From the NCBI GenBank assembly GCA_051453625.1, contig JBOZIK010000001.1, forward strand, positions 79,428,631 through 79,492,630: a stretch of DNA of 64,000 nt, read 5' to 3'. This DNA comes from Welwitschia mirabilis. Lineage: Eukaryota > Gnetophyta > Gnetopsida > Welwitschiales. A program made the translations under genes and the position numbers. Below, in pieces: positions 1 through 10,903 of the stretch (the stretch's first letter is position 1; each line of letters opens with the position of its first letter). The notes beneath the pieces were generated by a model. That model did no database searches and was not told the origin of the DNA. It was given only the letters and a program-made list of their open reading frames with translations.

Positions 1-1062
1 TTTATTAAGATGTACTCTAGTTTCATGACATTGTTTTAAATTACTTGATTTGTAATGTGATGTATCATAACAATGTATTTAATGCAAGAATACTGAACTA
101 AATTCTTAGTAATTTTGGTGGGAATTGTATTATCATAACTAGTAACAATGAGAATAATTTGAACTCGAAAATATTTTTATTTTATTCGCATTCACATGTG
201 TAGAGCAAAAAAAACATTTCCCACTATTCATCCTACTAGTTGAATAGGATATACAATGTTGTTTCTTATTGGCCTAAGAAATGAAACAATTTCCTACAAA
301 GGAAAATAAATCGCTAGCATGTTTAAGTCATCTAAACACCTTGTTGAAACTTTAATGGTTAATAAGGATATGTGATTTTGTTTTTTGGTAGTCTAAGACA
401 CCAATTAATTTCTTACAAAGAAAAATATGCCAGTAGTGCTCTTTCAGTTATCTACACACCCTATTGAGTTTGCATCACTATAAACAAATAGACCAAGCAT
501 TAATATTCCATACAAACCAAACATCAAATGCTTTCATGCATTCTAAATATCTAAAAATAATTTTTACAATAGTTTAATAAGAGTCTTTTGGTTATGATTA
601 GTATCTTTTACAAATTCTAGCACTAGATATTGTATCATGAACTACCAATTATACATTATGTAACTTTTGTGAAACATCATTCCCATTCCTATCTAAATGC
701 ATTTTTATATTTGGAAATGATGGGAGAAAAATCACTTACTTTATCCATGTTGAATTTGTGTATTAATTCGTTGGTGTATTCCTGTTAAGACACAACAACA
801 TCACTTGTACCTTACTTGATTTGAAGTCTATAGTGAAATTTCATTCTCCAAGCAAGTTCATTTCAAATTTTAATCGCATAATATTATTAGAATCATGAGA
901 TAAAGACTCATTAGTATCACAAAAAACAATATTATCAATGTAAGTTTGCGAAACTAAAACGTTTTATCGTGTTTCTCAATAACTAAGATAGGATTAAATT
1001 TGTCATTTGTTAAGCTATAAGTCTTTCTCATACCAACTATGGGAGATTTCTTTAATTCATAG
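1..1062 (-). pseudogene. Copia RT/RNase H fragment
   Basis: Read on the minus strand, this stretch gives a broken Copia (Ty1-type) pol C-terminal half. From high to low coordinates one sees a thumb-like part (YELKKSPIVGMRK near 1,060-1,020), then 'VKIIFRYLE' and 'VYSDAN' (codons for YSDA at about 472-482), the hallmark of the RT/RNase H connection and the first RNase H Asp. A decayed KKQ...S motif follows near 270-220. There are many stops, so it is a relic. The upstream gag, protease and integrase are missing: homology stops where the ~2 kb repeat begins near 1,100. No LTR was recognised at the window edge. Copia origin is fairly sure; the lineage is not. Confidence 0.6.
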
Positions 1063-1099
1063 AATACTTAGAGAAATCATTTAACTTTTAAAAGATAAT

Positions 1100-3090
1100 A
1101 GACTGATTATAAGTTAAAGAAGGATGATGGAACATATATTTTTACAAATAATTCAAAAAATAAATAGAATCAACATAAACTAATTTGATGTTTAAGGGAA
1201 AAGTAATAATAAGAAAGGCTAAAATTCTATAAACAAGAAAGATTAGATCTAAGGAACTTAATGAGTTCTTACTTTATAATTATATTGTAGGGTTTCTCGA
1301 ATAGGATATGAAAGTGAGAACCACATATACATATCAAAGAAAAATAAAGCAGGGGGATAAAGAAAAGGTATGAAAGCATGATTGAGAAAGGTGAAATATC
1401 TAGTAAAGACATTTTGATCATAATAGAAACCTATATGTTCAGATGTTTCAAATATCTATTTTTCTTAAAGGGGTTTTTTATTTTATTTATTTAGATAATT
1501 ATTTATTTATGCTTAAGTAACATATAAATATGAATGCTAAGTTATGAGATTTATTTTGCTACAGATATCATTTATGTTGTATTTGAATTCAAGAAGAACA
1601 ATATTAAGCTTAACCTAACATCTAAAAAGCTCTTCTTAAAAGGTTGGATGTGTTGGAAATAACTTGTAATTGTAAAAATAAGAGTGCCTAAGATAATAAA
1701 AATTCTCAGTTGACATGTTATGGTAGGATACATTTTGTCTTTGACATAGTATGTAAAAGATCTTTCTTCCTACATGGGGTTATTAAGGTGGTAAGGGAAG
1801 TGTTTAGTTTTGTATTCTTCAATTAGAAGCACATTTAAGAATCAAAAATTTTGTATTAAAGATACATTTATTTTCAACTAAATAATCCTTAACATTAACC
1901 TACTCATAGCTTTCTTATTAAATCATTAAAATTTGATCCCCCACCTATCATTGCATAATACTATTATAGTATTAGTAACTAGTGATTATGCTACTAATAA
2001 CCCTTCAATTGTGTTAGCAACTGTCATAGTATTGACATCCATGACTAGTAGCAACCATTAGTAAGTTTGCATTAGTCATACTAGTTTCAATAATTATACT
2101 ACTATAAACCATCTAACTTTTAGTAGTTGTTTGACTATTAAGCGCCTTTGCACTATTACTAGGCATTATATTATTAGAAGCCATCGCCTTGTTAGCAATT
2201 ACCACATTTTTGGGAATTGTTATATTGTTAGTAATCATTGCACTTTTAGCATAAAAGTTTTCCAGATCATCATAGTGTTAACTACAACCAGAGTGTTTCT
2301 AGTTTAATATATTTAAAGAATGAGAACTTATAATTTTTAATTCTATCAACCGTCACATGGGATTCATCCATTTTTCTCTTTAGGTGAGGAAAACTCACTA
2401 TCTTTTTAAGGTGATAACTTTTATATATGAGCTCCATTGTACATGAAATCAACTTTCTTTAAAATTTTATAAGGAGCTCTATTTTATGGATTGTATAAAA
2501 TTTAGCCATGCATAAATAATGGATCTTCCATAACCTTATCTTATTTTTTACAACTTTTTACAAATAATAACTCTCATTTTTTGTAATTCGTAACTTAGGA
2601 ATATGGGATTCATTTTAGATAAGAGTATTTTGATTGAGAAAGAATAAAAGTTACAAATTATAAACCGTTTTAATGAGTGAATATACCATATATCTGATGA
2701 TTTCTAACTATTTCAAACTAGAAGAAAATCTTTAATTTATGTGAGAAAGAAAGGTCTTTATTAATGTAGTAGACCTTTTGTATAAAGTGTATAAAAAATT
2801 TAGAATATTCATGTAACCTTTGAGTATGAGATGCCTGAATTTACTAGGATCTCATGTTAGGAAATGCCCATCTTTTTCCACTAAATAACTTGTAATGTAA
2901 TATTCCTTATCATAGAAATTTTATGCTCTAATTAAAATGACTCCCACTAGATATGTAATTACTTTTAATCATGTAAGAATTTACTATGTGACATATGAAG
3001 CATTTTCTACTAAGGGTTATCCATTTACACATTAACATTTTCATTAGAACAAGAATATCATTCTGAACATGCTCTTTATAAATGTTGTAG
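1100..3090. repeat. Long direct repeat A, copy 1
   Basis: About 2 kb matching 5,330-6,997 plus 13,646-14,375 in the same order and orientation, with many substitutions and small indels. Matching landmarks include 'agtgagaaccacatatacat' near 1,312 against 'tgtgagaatcacatatagat' near 5,540, and 'gccatgcataaataatg' near 2,505 against 13,736. It has no clear coding capacity. Two copies in direct orientation flanking a shorter unrelated middle would suit LTRs of an old element. However, I could not see a primer site, a polypurine tract or clean TG/CA ends, so I call it only a repeat. Confidence 0.7.
1955..2275. repeat. Imperfect minisatellite in repeat A, copy 1
   Basis: A run of degenerate units of about 27-30 bp built on 'ctattagcaaccat' and 'ttagtaac', with trinucleotide-like texture. 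Read on the minus strand it resembles repeated VANxM/VATN residues. The same array is present at 6,560-6,835 in the other copy, so it predates the duplication. Confidence 0.55.
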
Positions 3091-3399
3091 CACATATCCC
3101 AAAAAATTCTTTAGGACATAGCCTTTCTTTCTTATTAATTCCAAATGAATTCTCTTAATCATTTTCTTGTCCTAACACATGCTACATTAGATGGAGACAA
3201 ACAAAAAAAGTAAAAGACAGGAAAAGAGGAGAAAACACTCTTACAAAATTTTACATGTAAAGGTTAGTAATTTAGAATCCCAAATGTTAATTTTCTTTTA
3301 AATATTTTGTAAGAACCACTACTAAAGTTGATATATGTAAAGTAGAGACATTAGAGATAAATCTAGTATTTAAAAGTTTTAGAATACCTCTTGCATGCA

Positions 3400-4500
3400 A
3401 ATGCTTGTTAGATAATGCATGTAACAGGTATTATCATCCTTTAAGTGAGATAACATTTTCTAATTGATCTCAGTGCTAGAAGCCTTATACAAGATATCAA
3501 AGAATTCATAAAGATCATTAGAATCACCCTAAGTGTCATGCACTAAAAAGATGAAATCATCAGTAGCGTGATAATTGTATAACTCTTTCTTGTTGTTTGA
3601 TAGATAAAGTATATATTGAAAACTTATTCTTAGTTGATTATCAATAAGATGACCTAAAGCATTAACTACTAGAAGATAGAGATGAGATGCTCGAGGGAAA
3701 CCACAATGAACTAATATTTGGGGAAATGGTTAGGAAAAGATGCCACTAATAATAACCATAGCCATAACATCTATAAATAATATATTAATCATGAAGATGA
3801 ATTTATCACTAAAAACAAAGCTATTTAAGCATTATAAGAATGATACCTGTGGATTTCTTATAATAGATCTTTAAAAATATGATTATTTGCTATTCTTTTA
3901 TTCCACTTCTATTCTTTCACTAATGAAATTGATTATCAAGAATGTAACTTCCTTAATGAATGCACCTTGCTTTGTCTAAAATTGAATGAACGATACTTTT
4001 TAACCTAACACTTAAGGATTTATTTATGATCTTAGAGATGTATTAGGAAGTTATATGGGCCTTTAGTATTGAAATTTAGAACTATCATAATCTCTTAGGA
4101 TAACTTCCATCTATTTTTAATGAATAAACTTCCGAATAGAAGCTTCTATAAAACATTGTTATGCAAATTTAAATAATCTTTATTCCATTATGTTCTTGTT
4201 ATTTCTATAAAGCTCTATATGGAGGCCATCCCTTACTAGAATTTTATTTTTAATTAGTGAAAAGCATCCATGCTTAAGCTTCTAAATAAAAGTGGCTCTT
4301 CAATCACATACTTATCATAAGCTGAAAGAAAACAAAGGATAAAGCCTTTTCATTCCTCCATGTATTCACTTTGAAATTAGACAGGATCTAATGTAAATAT
4401 TATTATGAAATATGTATAAGATATCAAATTCATACATAGTGCCAATTATAGATAATAAAGAAAACTTCATGCATACAAGAGATGAACATTTTAAGAAAGA
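3400..4500 (-). pseudogene. L1-type LINE RT fragment
   Basis: On the minus strand the translation gives a string of plant L1 reverse-transcriptase landmarks in the right order: 'DGLHIELYR' (compare SPGPDGF...FY) near 4,235-4,200, 'RPI.LPNTSL' (compare RPISLLNTSFK) near 4,060-4,030, 'QGAFIKE' (compare QSAFIKGR) near 3,970-3,950, and a later 'FIDVMAMVIISGIFS' region near 3,770-3,730. Stops and frameshifts interrupt every part. The endonuclease and ORF1 are not recognisable upstream and the 3' end is not defined. It lies between the two copies of repeat A. Confidence 0.6.
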
Positions 4501-5330
4501 AAAAAATCATTTTTTGCAACAATCTCCATGATGTAATAAAAAATCTCCTTTTTTTAGAAGATTTATTCATGATTTTAATTTATAAATTTCCTAAAAATGT
4601 TAATGCAAGATGCTAAGAGCAACATTCAAGTCAATTTAAAGAGATCGCTAAACCACAATATTTTATATCCTATTCATCTACCTCAAGAATTTCCCATTAG
4701 CATCTTATTTTGTTGGTAAGATTTTTGCTAAATATTCTTAGACAATTAGATAACATATTGTAGAAGAATTAGAAATATTTAAAATAGAGGTTTTATGATA
4801 ATTTCATTTTTTCTATTAATATAAGAAGTATTCAAAATGAAGTGCAGTCTTTTTCTAACTAATTATTTGAAAGTTTTCGATGTTGATAGTAAAAGAAGGG
4901 AAGAGCTATCAAAAAATAAGTTTGTTGGATGTAAGGAACTTTATAGATTTTAAAGAAATTATAAGATAAAAATTTAACTCTCATAAGGTGTTCAAAGGTA
5001 AACATTTAAAGTTGGAATAATTCTTAGCACACAAAAAAAATAGGATTAGATAATCCAATTTGCATTATTGATTATTACATACATAATCTAGATACATTAG
5101 ATTATTAGCAAAATTCTTTTATTACAAGAACTTATATGAGTAAAAATAAATAAGAAAATTCTAGGAATCTATGTATAAAATAATAGATAATAAGAGGCTT
5201 AGGAAAAAGTTTAAAAAGTTGACAAATATTAAAAATTAGGATACACACTAAAAACATATCAAAAAATTAGAACACATACTAAAGAGATACTTAAAATGTT
5301 GTAATGAGATAAAAATAAAAATGATAAAAC
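4500..5330. other. Unassigned AT-rich sequence
   Basis: Very AT-rich and without recognisable coding or RNA features. It could be the decayed 5' part of the LINE just to its left, or the inner end of the repeat A element. I see no motif that decides. Confidence 0.4.
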
Positions 5331-6559
5331 AAATTAAAGCTAAAAAAGGATGAAGGAATTCTTGACACATATTTTTATAAATATTTTAATGACTAAACCG
5401 ATTTCATGTTTAAGGATAAAGTAATAAATAAAAAGACTAAAATTTTATAAACAATAAAAATTAGATACAAGAAACTTGATGAGTTCTTATCTTAGCACTA
5501 AATCCTAGCATTTCTTGCAAAATTTAAATAGGACATAAATGTGAGAATCACATATAGATATCAAAGAAGAAAAAGAAGAGGATAAAGAAAAAGTATAGAA
5601 GCATAATTCAGAAAGGTGAAAGATGTAGTCAAGAGATTTGGATCATAAGAGAAAATGATAACTTGGGATATTTTAAACATTTCAAATTTTTTCTAAGGGA
5701 AAAGGCAGGTAGTATAATATTAGAAGTAAAAAAAACATATGAATAAGGTACAGTGGAGGCCCTTGGAACTAAGAAGTGGTTAATGGTAAGAGGTTATTGA
5801 AACAACTTTGGTTAAAAAACATTGGACTAGATAACCCAAGAAGACCTAACCTAGAAAATTTTGGTGGGTTGTCCTTTATGGCGTAAATTAAAAAGACGTA
5901 ATAGAAAATCAAGGTTAACTTAAAATACCCTTGATAAGAATCAAGCAAGCACACAAAAGCAGGAAAAAAAACCAAATAAAAGTAGGCTTTCGTTGCTTAA
6001 TCCAAGAAAAAAGAAGACTATAACAAGGTTAACTACTTTTAAACTCTTATTATATTTAGGTCTTTTATTTTATTTATTTATGTCATATTTTATTCTAGTC
6101 TTAAGTAACATAAGGTACGGATGTTGGATTATGAAATTTATTTTACTATAGACATCATTAGAAAAAATAGTGCTAGGTTTGAATTGACATTTGATAAAGC
6201 TCTTTTCAGAAGGTTATAAGCATTGAAAATAGTTAATGACTCTCAAATGTGAATACATAATAATATCTAAAATAATAAAAATTCTTGGTTGATATGAAAT
6301 GGCAAGAGAAGTTTTTTGTTTGACAAAGGATGTAAAAGAGTCTCTTTCTCTACATAAGATTATCATGATAATAAAAGAAGTATTCCGTTTTACATTCTTC
6401 AATTAGAATCAACTTTTAAAATAAACAGTCTTATAATAAATATACATTAATTTCCAACTAAAGAATATTTAAGACTACCCTCCGAATATTTATTTTACTA
6501 AATTACTAAAATTTAATTTCCATACTATTATCACATTATGCTATCCTACTATTAGCAAC

Positions 6560-6835
6560 CCTTCATTACACAATTGAAAATTACCATAGTATTAGTAACT
6601 ATCGTGGTATTGACATCCATGTTGCTATTAGCAACCATCAAAAAGTTTGCTTTTTTCTTAGTCTTTACAATGATTCTGGTGCTAGAAACCATCACACTAT
6701 TAGAAAATGTCTTGTTGTCAGGACCTTCAAACCATTATCAAACATCATACTATTAGCAACCATTAGCTTATTGGCTACTATAAAATTGGTAGCAACTATT
6801 ACATTATTAGTAATCATCATACATTTAGTAAACCT
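6560..6835. repeat. Imperfect minisatellite in repeat A, copy 2
   Basis: Degenerate ~27-30 bp units around 'ctattagcaaccat', the counterpart of 1,955-2,275. On the minus strand it reads as loosely repeated VANxxM residues. Copy number and unit phase are too blurred to give exactly. Confidence 0.55.
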
Positions 6836-6992
6836 AAAAATTTGACAAACTCTCATGGTATTAACTATAACCATAATGTTTCTATTTAAAGACATGTAAA
6901 TAATGACATGTAAATAATGAGAACTTATAATTTTAAATTCTAGCAAAAGTTAGGTAGAATTCCCCTTTTTTAAAATGATGAAAACTTAACAA

Positions 6993-6997
6993 AAGGA
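6993..6997. repeat. Target-site duplication AAGGA (left)
   Basis: Five bases immediately before the left LTR, repeated exactly at 13,641-13,645 after the right LTR. Five bp is the normal Copia staggered cut. Confidence 0.85.
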
Positions 6998-7199
6998 TGT
7001 TAGTATGTGATGTCAACATTCTAATTAATCTTCCCTTGATCTTCTTAAATTTCCTTGATTTTCTCTGATTTTTCCATGATTTTCTCTACCTACTATTTTC
7101 TTCCTTTTTAAAATTGTATTTATTGAGGATTAACCTCAAAAATCAATAGAACATGTTCAGCTAGTTTTCTTTTTGAATTCGTGAGTTCATTCTCTCTCA
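6998..7199 (+). repeat. Copia left LTR (202 bp)
   Basis: Starts TGTTAGTATG and ends CTCTCA just before the primer site. The last ~130 bp match 13,510-13,640 with few differences (for example 'aatcaatagaacatg' against 'aatcagtagagcatg'). At 202 bp it is short for a plant Copia LTR. No clear TATA box was picked out. Confidence 0.85.
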
Positions 7200-7201
7200 T
7201 T

Positions 7202-7213
7202 TGGTATCAGAGA
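7202..7213 (+). other. Primer binding site, initiator Met-tRNA
   Basis: TGGTATCAGAGA lies two bases after the LTR end. It matches the first 11 bases of the usual TGGTATCAGAGC site, complementary to the 3' end of plant initiator Met-tRNA. Confidence 0.9.
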
Positions 7214-7247
7214 TAAGGTTAAATTATTAAAGCTTCAATCAATAAAG

Positions 7248-7900
7248 ATGGCAGCTAACGGCAATTCAAATGCCTCCATCTCCTTGGCTTCTCCTCTCTT
7301 TAAAGCAGAAAATTATGATTATTGGGCAATCAAAATGAAGACATTCTTGAGGGCCCAAAATCTTTGGGATCTGATCGTGACAGTCTCTACAGGCATCACG
7401 GATGCTGTAACTCTTACAGCATTGGAAAGAAAAAATGCAGGAGCATTATATATTCTTTAGATAAGTGTTAGTGATACAATCTTTTCAAAGCTTGCTAATC
7501 ACACTGAGGTGAAAGAAACTTGGAAAGCACTCGAGATTGAGTTTAAAGGATCAGATCGAGTAAAGAAAGTGAGATTTAAACTCTCACCAGAGAATGTGAG
7601 ACTCTGATTATGAAGGAATTTGAATCTCTTGAGAACTATGTTAATCGTCTTCAAGAGATTGTAAATGTACTACGAGCAAGTGGTAAAGATATCAAAGAAT
7701 CAAAGATTGTGAATAAGATCCTTCGCATAGTTGCAAGGCATTATGATCCTACTTTGACAATGATTGAGCTTATTAGAAGCTTTAAAACATTTGAGCAAAG
7801 AAATCAGTTGCATGAAGAATACACAACAAATGCATTTCAGATCCAAAAGAATACTACAAGATCTCCATGCCAAAAATGGCATCACGATTAATCCATGAAC
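7248..7900 (+). pseudogene. Copia gag (UBN2-type), broken
   Basis: Starts at an ATG 34 bases after the primer site. The first 70 codons hold a DUF4219-like N-terminus with 'YDYWAIKMKTFLRAQNLW', then a stop at 7,458-7,460. The same frame goes on with 'VKETWKALEIEF' and 'GSDRVKKVR', typical of the UBN2 gag domain, to a second stop near 7,607. A frameshift then leads to 'MKEFESLENYVNRLQEIVN' and 'IVNKILRIVARHYD' (7,610-7,891), the UBN2 C-terminal helices. Gag would form the virus-like particle in the cytoplasm; this copy cannot make a full one. Confidence 0.85.
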
Positions 7901-7998
7901 CAAGCAAATGGTTGTGGATTTTGAAGTGCAAAGACAATACTCATTCTGACCAAAGTTTTCAACGATAAAGACGAAATCATAAATCTCAAGGAGAGAAG

Positions 7999-8646
7999 AT
8001 GGTGTACTATTACAAGAAAGAAAATCATTCTGAATCAAATTACTGGAAGAAGAAAAAGTTTCAGAATAAAGATGCTGTACATTATGTAGAAGAAGAAAAA
8101 TCAGCCTATGAAGATCTCTTTTTTTTAGAAGAAAGTGAAAATCAGAGTTCATTTCTGACAGCCAATGATCACGAATATTCAGATTCAAGGGTTGATTGGT
8201 ATGCCGATAGTGGATGCAGTCATCACATGATTGGTGATGAATCCCTACTTTTAGCTCTACATAAACATGATGGAGAAGTTACAGTTGGAATAGGCATTAA
8301 GACAATGATTACAGGGATCGGATATGTGAATTTCACAACAATGCTAGGTAATTCATTCATGATCCAAGACATTGATCTAGTTTCTGATCTGAAAAAGAAT
8401 CTTTTAAGTGTTGATCAACTTTCTTCTAAAGGTTATGCAGTAATATTTGACAATGGTTTTTGTAATATTACTGAAAATCAAGGTAAGGTAATTACCTTGA
8501 TTTCAAGGAGTCAGAATAGGATGTATAAACTACAGATCCAAAAAGACGTTAATTGTCGACTAACAAACAAATCAGATCCTTGGTTATGGCATCTTAGATT
8601 GGGACATGTCAATTTCAAATCAATAGATATGATGCAAAAAAAATAG
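7999..8646 (+). pseudogene. Copia zinc knuckle, protease and pre-integrase
   Basis: An open stretch of 215 codons joining three Copia segments. Residues 1-20 fit the gag CCHC knuckle, but the Cys positions read V2, Y5 and Y15 and only H10 is kept. Residues 67-80 carry the aspartic protease site 'DWYADSGCSHHMIGD' with the catalytic D70-S71-G72. Residues 134-150 resemble the 'NLLSVDQL' pre-integrase lead-in, and 195-215 hold 'WLWHLRLGHVNFKSIDMM', the GAG_pre-integrs motif. The frame ends at a stop at 8,644-8,646 inside that domain. The methionine at 7,999 is internal and not a true start. Protease would cut the Gag-Pol polyprotein. Confidence 0.85.
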
Positions 8647-9410
8647 CTTGTTTGAGGTATGTATCATTTCTCTCTTCCTGATTCAATAGATTGTCATATT
8701 TGTTCTATTGGAAAAGCAAAAAGACAACCATTTCCTAATCACGAAGGAAGATGTACACACTGTTTAGACCTAGTACATATTAAGTTTTGGGAAAGCATGA
8801 TACATGTTTGTTATTATAGATGATTATTCTAGAATGTGTTGGGGTTTCTTCCTTCAAACAAAAGATCAAGTATCGGATTTCTTTAGAATATACAAAAATA
8901 TGGTAGAAACACAAAAAGGACTTAAATTGAGAAAGATTTGAAGTGATTGAGGAAAAGAATTTATCTCACATGATTTTGAATCATATTACAAAAATCATGG
9001 AATAATTCATCAGACAACAACAGACTATATACCTCAACAAAATGTTATAACTGAAAGGAAAAATCAAACAATTATAGGAATGGCAAGATGTTTATTATAA
9101 TAGTCTGGGTTAGATAAAGTTTTTTGAAGTGAAGCTTCTTCCATAGCAGTTTATATTCTAAATTGGGTACCATCCAAAAGCTTAAATGATACAACCCCTT
9201 TTGAACTATGGCGTGGTTACAAACCAAACATCTCTCATATGAAGATTTTTGGTTCAATTTGCTATGTCAAGATTTCAGAACAACTACGACAAAAACTAGA
9301 TGACAAAGGAAGGGCATGCATAGGCTATGAAAAAAATTCGAAAGCTTATTGATGAATTGATCCAAAAAATAATAAAATTATAGTTTCAAGAGATGTCAAA
9401 ATCATTGAGG
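8647..9410 (+). pseudogene. Copia integrase core, broken
   Basis: Continues from the pre-integrase domain in shifting frames: 'CHICSIGKAKRQPF' (second half of the HHCC zinc finger) near 8,690, a catalytic-core stretch with 'DYIPQQNVITERKNQTI' near 9,025-9,075 that includes the catalytic Glu context, then 'VYILNWVPSKSLNDTTPF' and 'MKIFGSICYVKI' near 9,150-9,270. Several stops interrupt it. It ends with 'IIVSRDVKIIE' at 9,378-9,409, the normal C-terminal end of Copia integrase before the linker. The minus-strand open frame at 9,072-9,257 is a shadow. Confidence 0.85.
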
Positions 9411-9646
9411 GGGGGTTGTTAAGGTGGAGAATTAACTCATTGTGACTGTAGCACCCCCCAAGGTTACAGCCACANNNNNNNNNNNNNNNNNNNNNNNNNN
9501 NNNNNNNNNNNNNNNNNNNNNNNNNNNNNNNNNNNNNNNNNNNNNNNNNNNNNNNNNNNNNNNNNNNNNNNNNNTTTTTCTTGGCACTTCGCAGCCTACG
9601 CACCCAACATGGGAATCGAACTTCGAACTTGTTGCCTCACAGGCAT
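9411..9646 (-). mobile_element. Nested insert with 18-bp direct repeats (SINE-like?)
   Basis: The 18 bases 'atgtcaaaatcattgagg' occur perfectly at 9,393-9,410 and 9,647-9,664, bracketing sequence that does not belong to the Copia pol. Long duplications of this kind are typical of target-primed (LINE/SINE) insertion. On the minus strand the insert carries 'GTTCGATTCCC' (plus 9,611-9,621), a good Pol III B-box match, and only a weak A-box-like 'tgcctgtgagg' too close upstream. No poly-A tail is seen, and a 100-N gap at 9,475-9,574 hides the centre. A SINE or another small insert is possible; an assembly overlap at the gap is the main alternative. Confidence 0.45.
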
Positions 9647-9920
9647 ATGTCAAAATCATTGAGGCTCCTTTGTCATCCAACACCCCTTTAAATAATACTC
9701 CTCTACCATCTCCTTTGTTTCCTCACTCCAATTCCCATTTCCAAGCATCAACACATTCCATATCTCCAAATACAATGTCCTACCCTAACCACCCATCTTC
9801 TAAAGCCTCTCTTCTAGTACCAAATCCCTCCATTTTAGCCTCACATTCTTTAAATAATTTCTTTTCACTCTCTTCTTGGTTACCATTTTCATGGCTCCCA
9901 CCCCACCTACTAGTCCAACT

Positions 9921-10023
9921 TACTCGCCACGGGACACCTCGAGGACACCTCGGTGTATATCGCCCTGCCTTCCAAATGCTGGATCACGATTTCACCCATC
10001 ACCATACTCGCCACGGGACACCT
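9921..10023 (+). repeat. 19-bp direct repeat, 84 bp apart
   Basis: 'tactcgccacgggacacct' occurs at 9,921-9,939 and at 10,005-10,023. The 84-bp offset is twice the 42-bp period found further right, hinting that this part of the linker may be older array sequence. Confidence 0.6.
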
Positions 10024-10257
10024 TCCACTCTTATGCCAGACGCCTTATTCGTTTCTGGTAGATTTCACCAAGCGCCTTCCTCCTCTGTCTCACCAAGCCA
10101 TAGCTTCAGCGCTATTCTCCACACCTGTAGCACACATAGTGAATCTCCTACCATCGCTTCTATTTCTTCTGCACTCTCAATGCATTCCGCTACCACAGCT
10201 CCAAAGCACAGCACGGAACGCCTCCTCAAAGCCGATGTTTTTTCGATTGTGCAATGC

Positions 10258-10745
10258 ATTCCTTCTGCCTTCATCGACAACACTTTCCCAGCCGCGCGTA
10301 CTCCTTCTGTGTTCGCCGACGATGCTCTGTCAGTCGCACGCACTCCTTCCACCTTCGCTGATGAGGCTCTGCGGCCGCACGCATTCCCTCTGCCTTTGCC
10401 GACGATGTTCTGTCAGCCACGCGCATTCCTTCTGTCTTCGCTGATGATGCTCTGTCAGCCACGCGCACTTCTTCTGCCTTCGCTAACGACGCACTGCCAG
10501 CCACGTGCACTCCTTCTGCCTTCACTAACGACACTGTGCCAGCCACACACATTCCTTCTGCCTTCGCCGACGATGCTCTTTCAGCCACGCGCACGCCTTT
10601 TGCCTTCATCAGCGATGCTCTGCTAGCTGTGCACAGTTCTTTTGCCTTCGCCGACGATGCTCTACCGGCTGCATGCATTTCCTTTGCCTTCACCAACTAT
10701 GCTCTTTTGGCTGCGTGTATTAGTCCTGCTTCATTGACGATGCAC
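10258..10745 (+). repeat. 42-bp tandem array, 11 units plus a partial
   Basis: Unit starts at 10,258, 10,300, 10,342, 10,383, 10,425, 10,467, 10,509, 10,551, 10,593, 10,635, 10,677 and 10,719 (partial). All are 42 bp except unit 3 (41 bp). The period is 14 codons, consensus TPSAFADDALSATR, so copies stay in frame except after the 1-bp loss. Differences between units are mostly single substitutions, many at CpG. The minus-strand open frame across this block (10,271-10,696) is a shadow of the same periodicity. Confidence 0.9.
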
Positions 10746-10774
10746 CTCCACCCGTGCGTTTTCATTCTCCACTC

Positions 10775-10903
10775 GCTGACACCAACACCGCGCCTCCCAT
10801 GGTCGCGCATTCACATCCTACTGCTGCTAAAGTTTATTCCGCTGCCGATGCTGCGCCTCCCACGGTCGTGCATCCTCATCCTGCTGCTGCCAAAGCTCAA
10901 TCC
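10775..10903 (+). repeat. Ala/Pro-rich ~63-bp repeat, about two units
   Basis: Unit 2 (10,841-10,903) encodes a 21-residue Ala/Pro/His block beginning AADAAPPTVVHPH. Unit 1 (about 10,775-10,840) is its close relative with APPMVAHSHPTAAK. A third, degenerate unit follows (VEPPMPEHLTLADA). It sits directly after the 42-bp array within the expanded linker. Confidence 0.65.

Larger units (their letters stand above)
5330..6997. repeat. Long direct repeat A, copy 2 (left part)
   Basis: Second copy of the ~2 kb repeat at 1,100-3,090, interrupted after position 6,997 by the Copia element and resumed at 13,646. Joining the flanks (minus one AAGGA duplication) restores the order seen in copy 1, which shows that the Copia element inserted into an existing repeat. 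Short open frames here, including a minus-strand one at 6,692-6,946, are products of the minisatellite, not genes. Confidence 0.7.

Noticed and set aside
7700-8188. 162-codon minus-strand frame
   Set aside because: Antisense shadow of Copia gag and zinc-knuckle coding sequence.
9605-9646. tRNA gene suggested by the GTTCGATTCCC box on the minus strand
   Set aside because: No acceptor or anticodon stem can be folded and the A-box-like sequence is too close; at most a SINE remnant.
9442-10626. 394-codon plus-strand open frame read as a host gene
   Set aside because: It runs through 100 N, begins inside a small insert and continues the integrase frame of the surrounding Copia; better read as pol linker.
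10271-10696. 141-codon minus-strand frame with Ala/Lys/Glu-rich repeats
   Set aside because: It is the antisense of the 42-bp array; a period of a multiple of three keeps several frames open at once.
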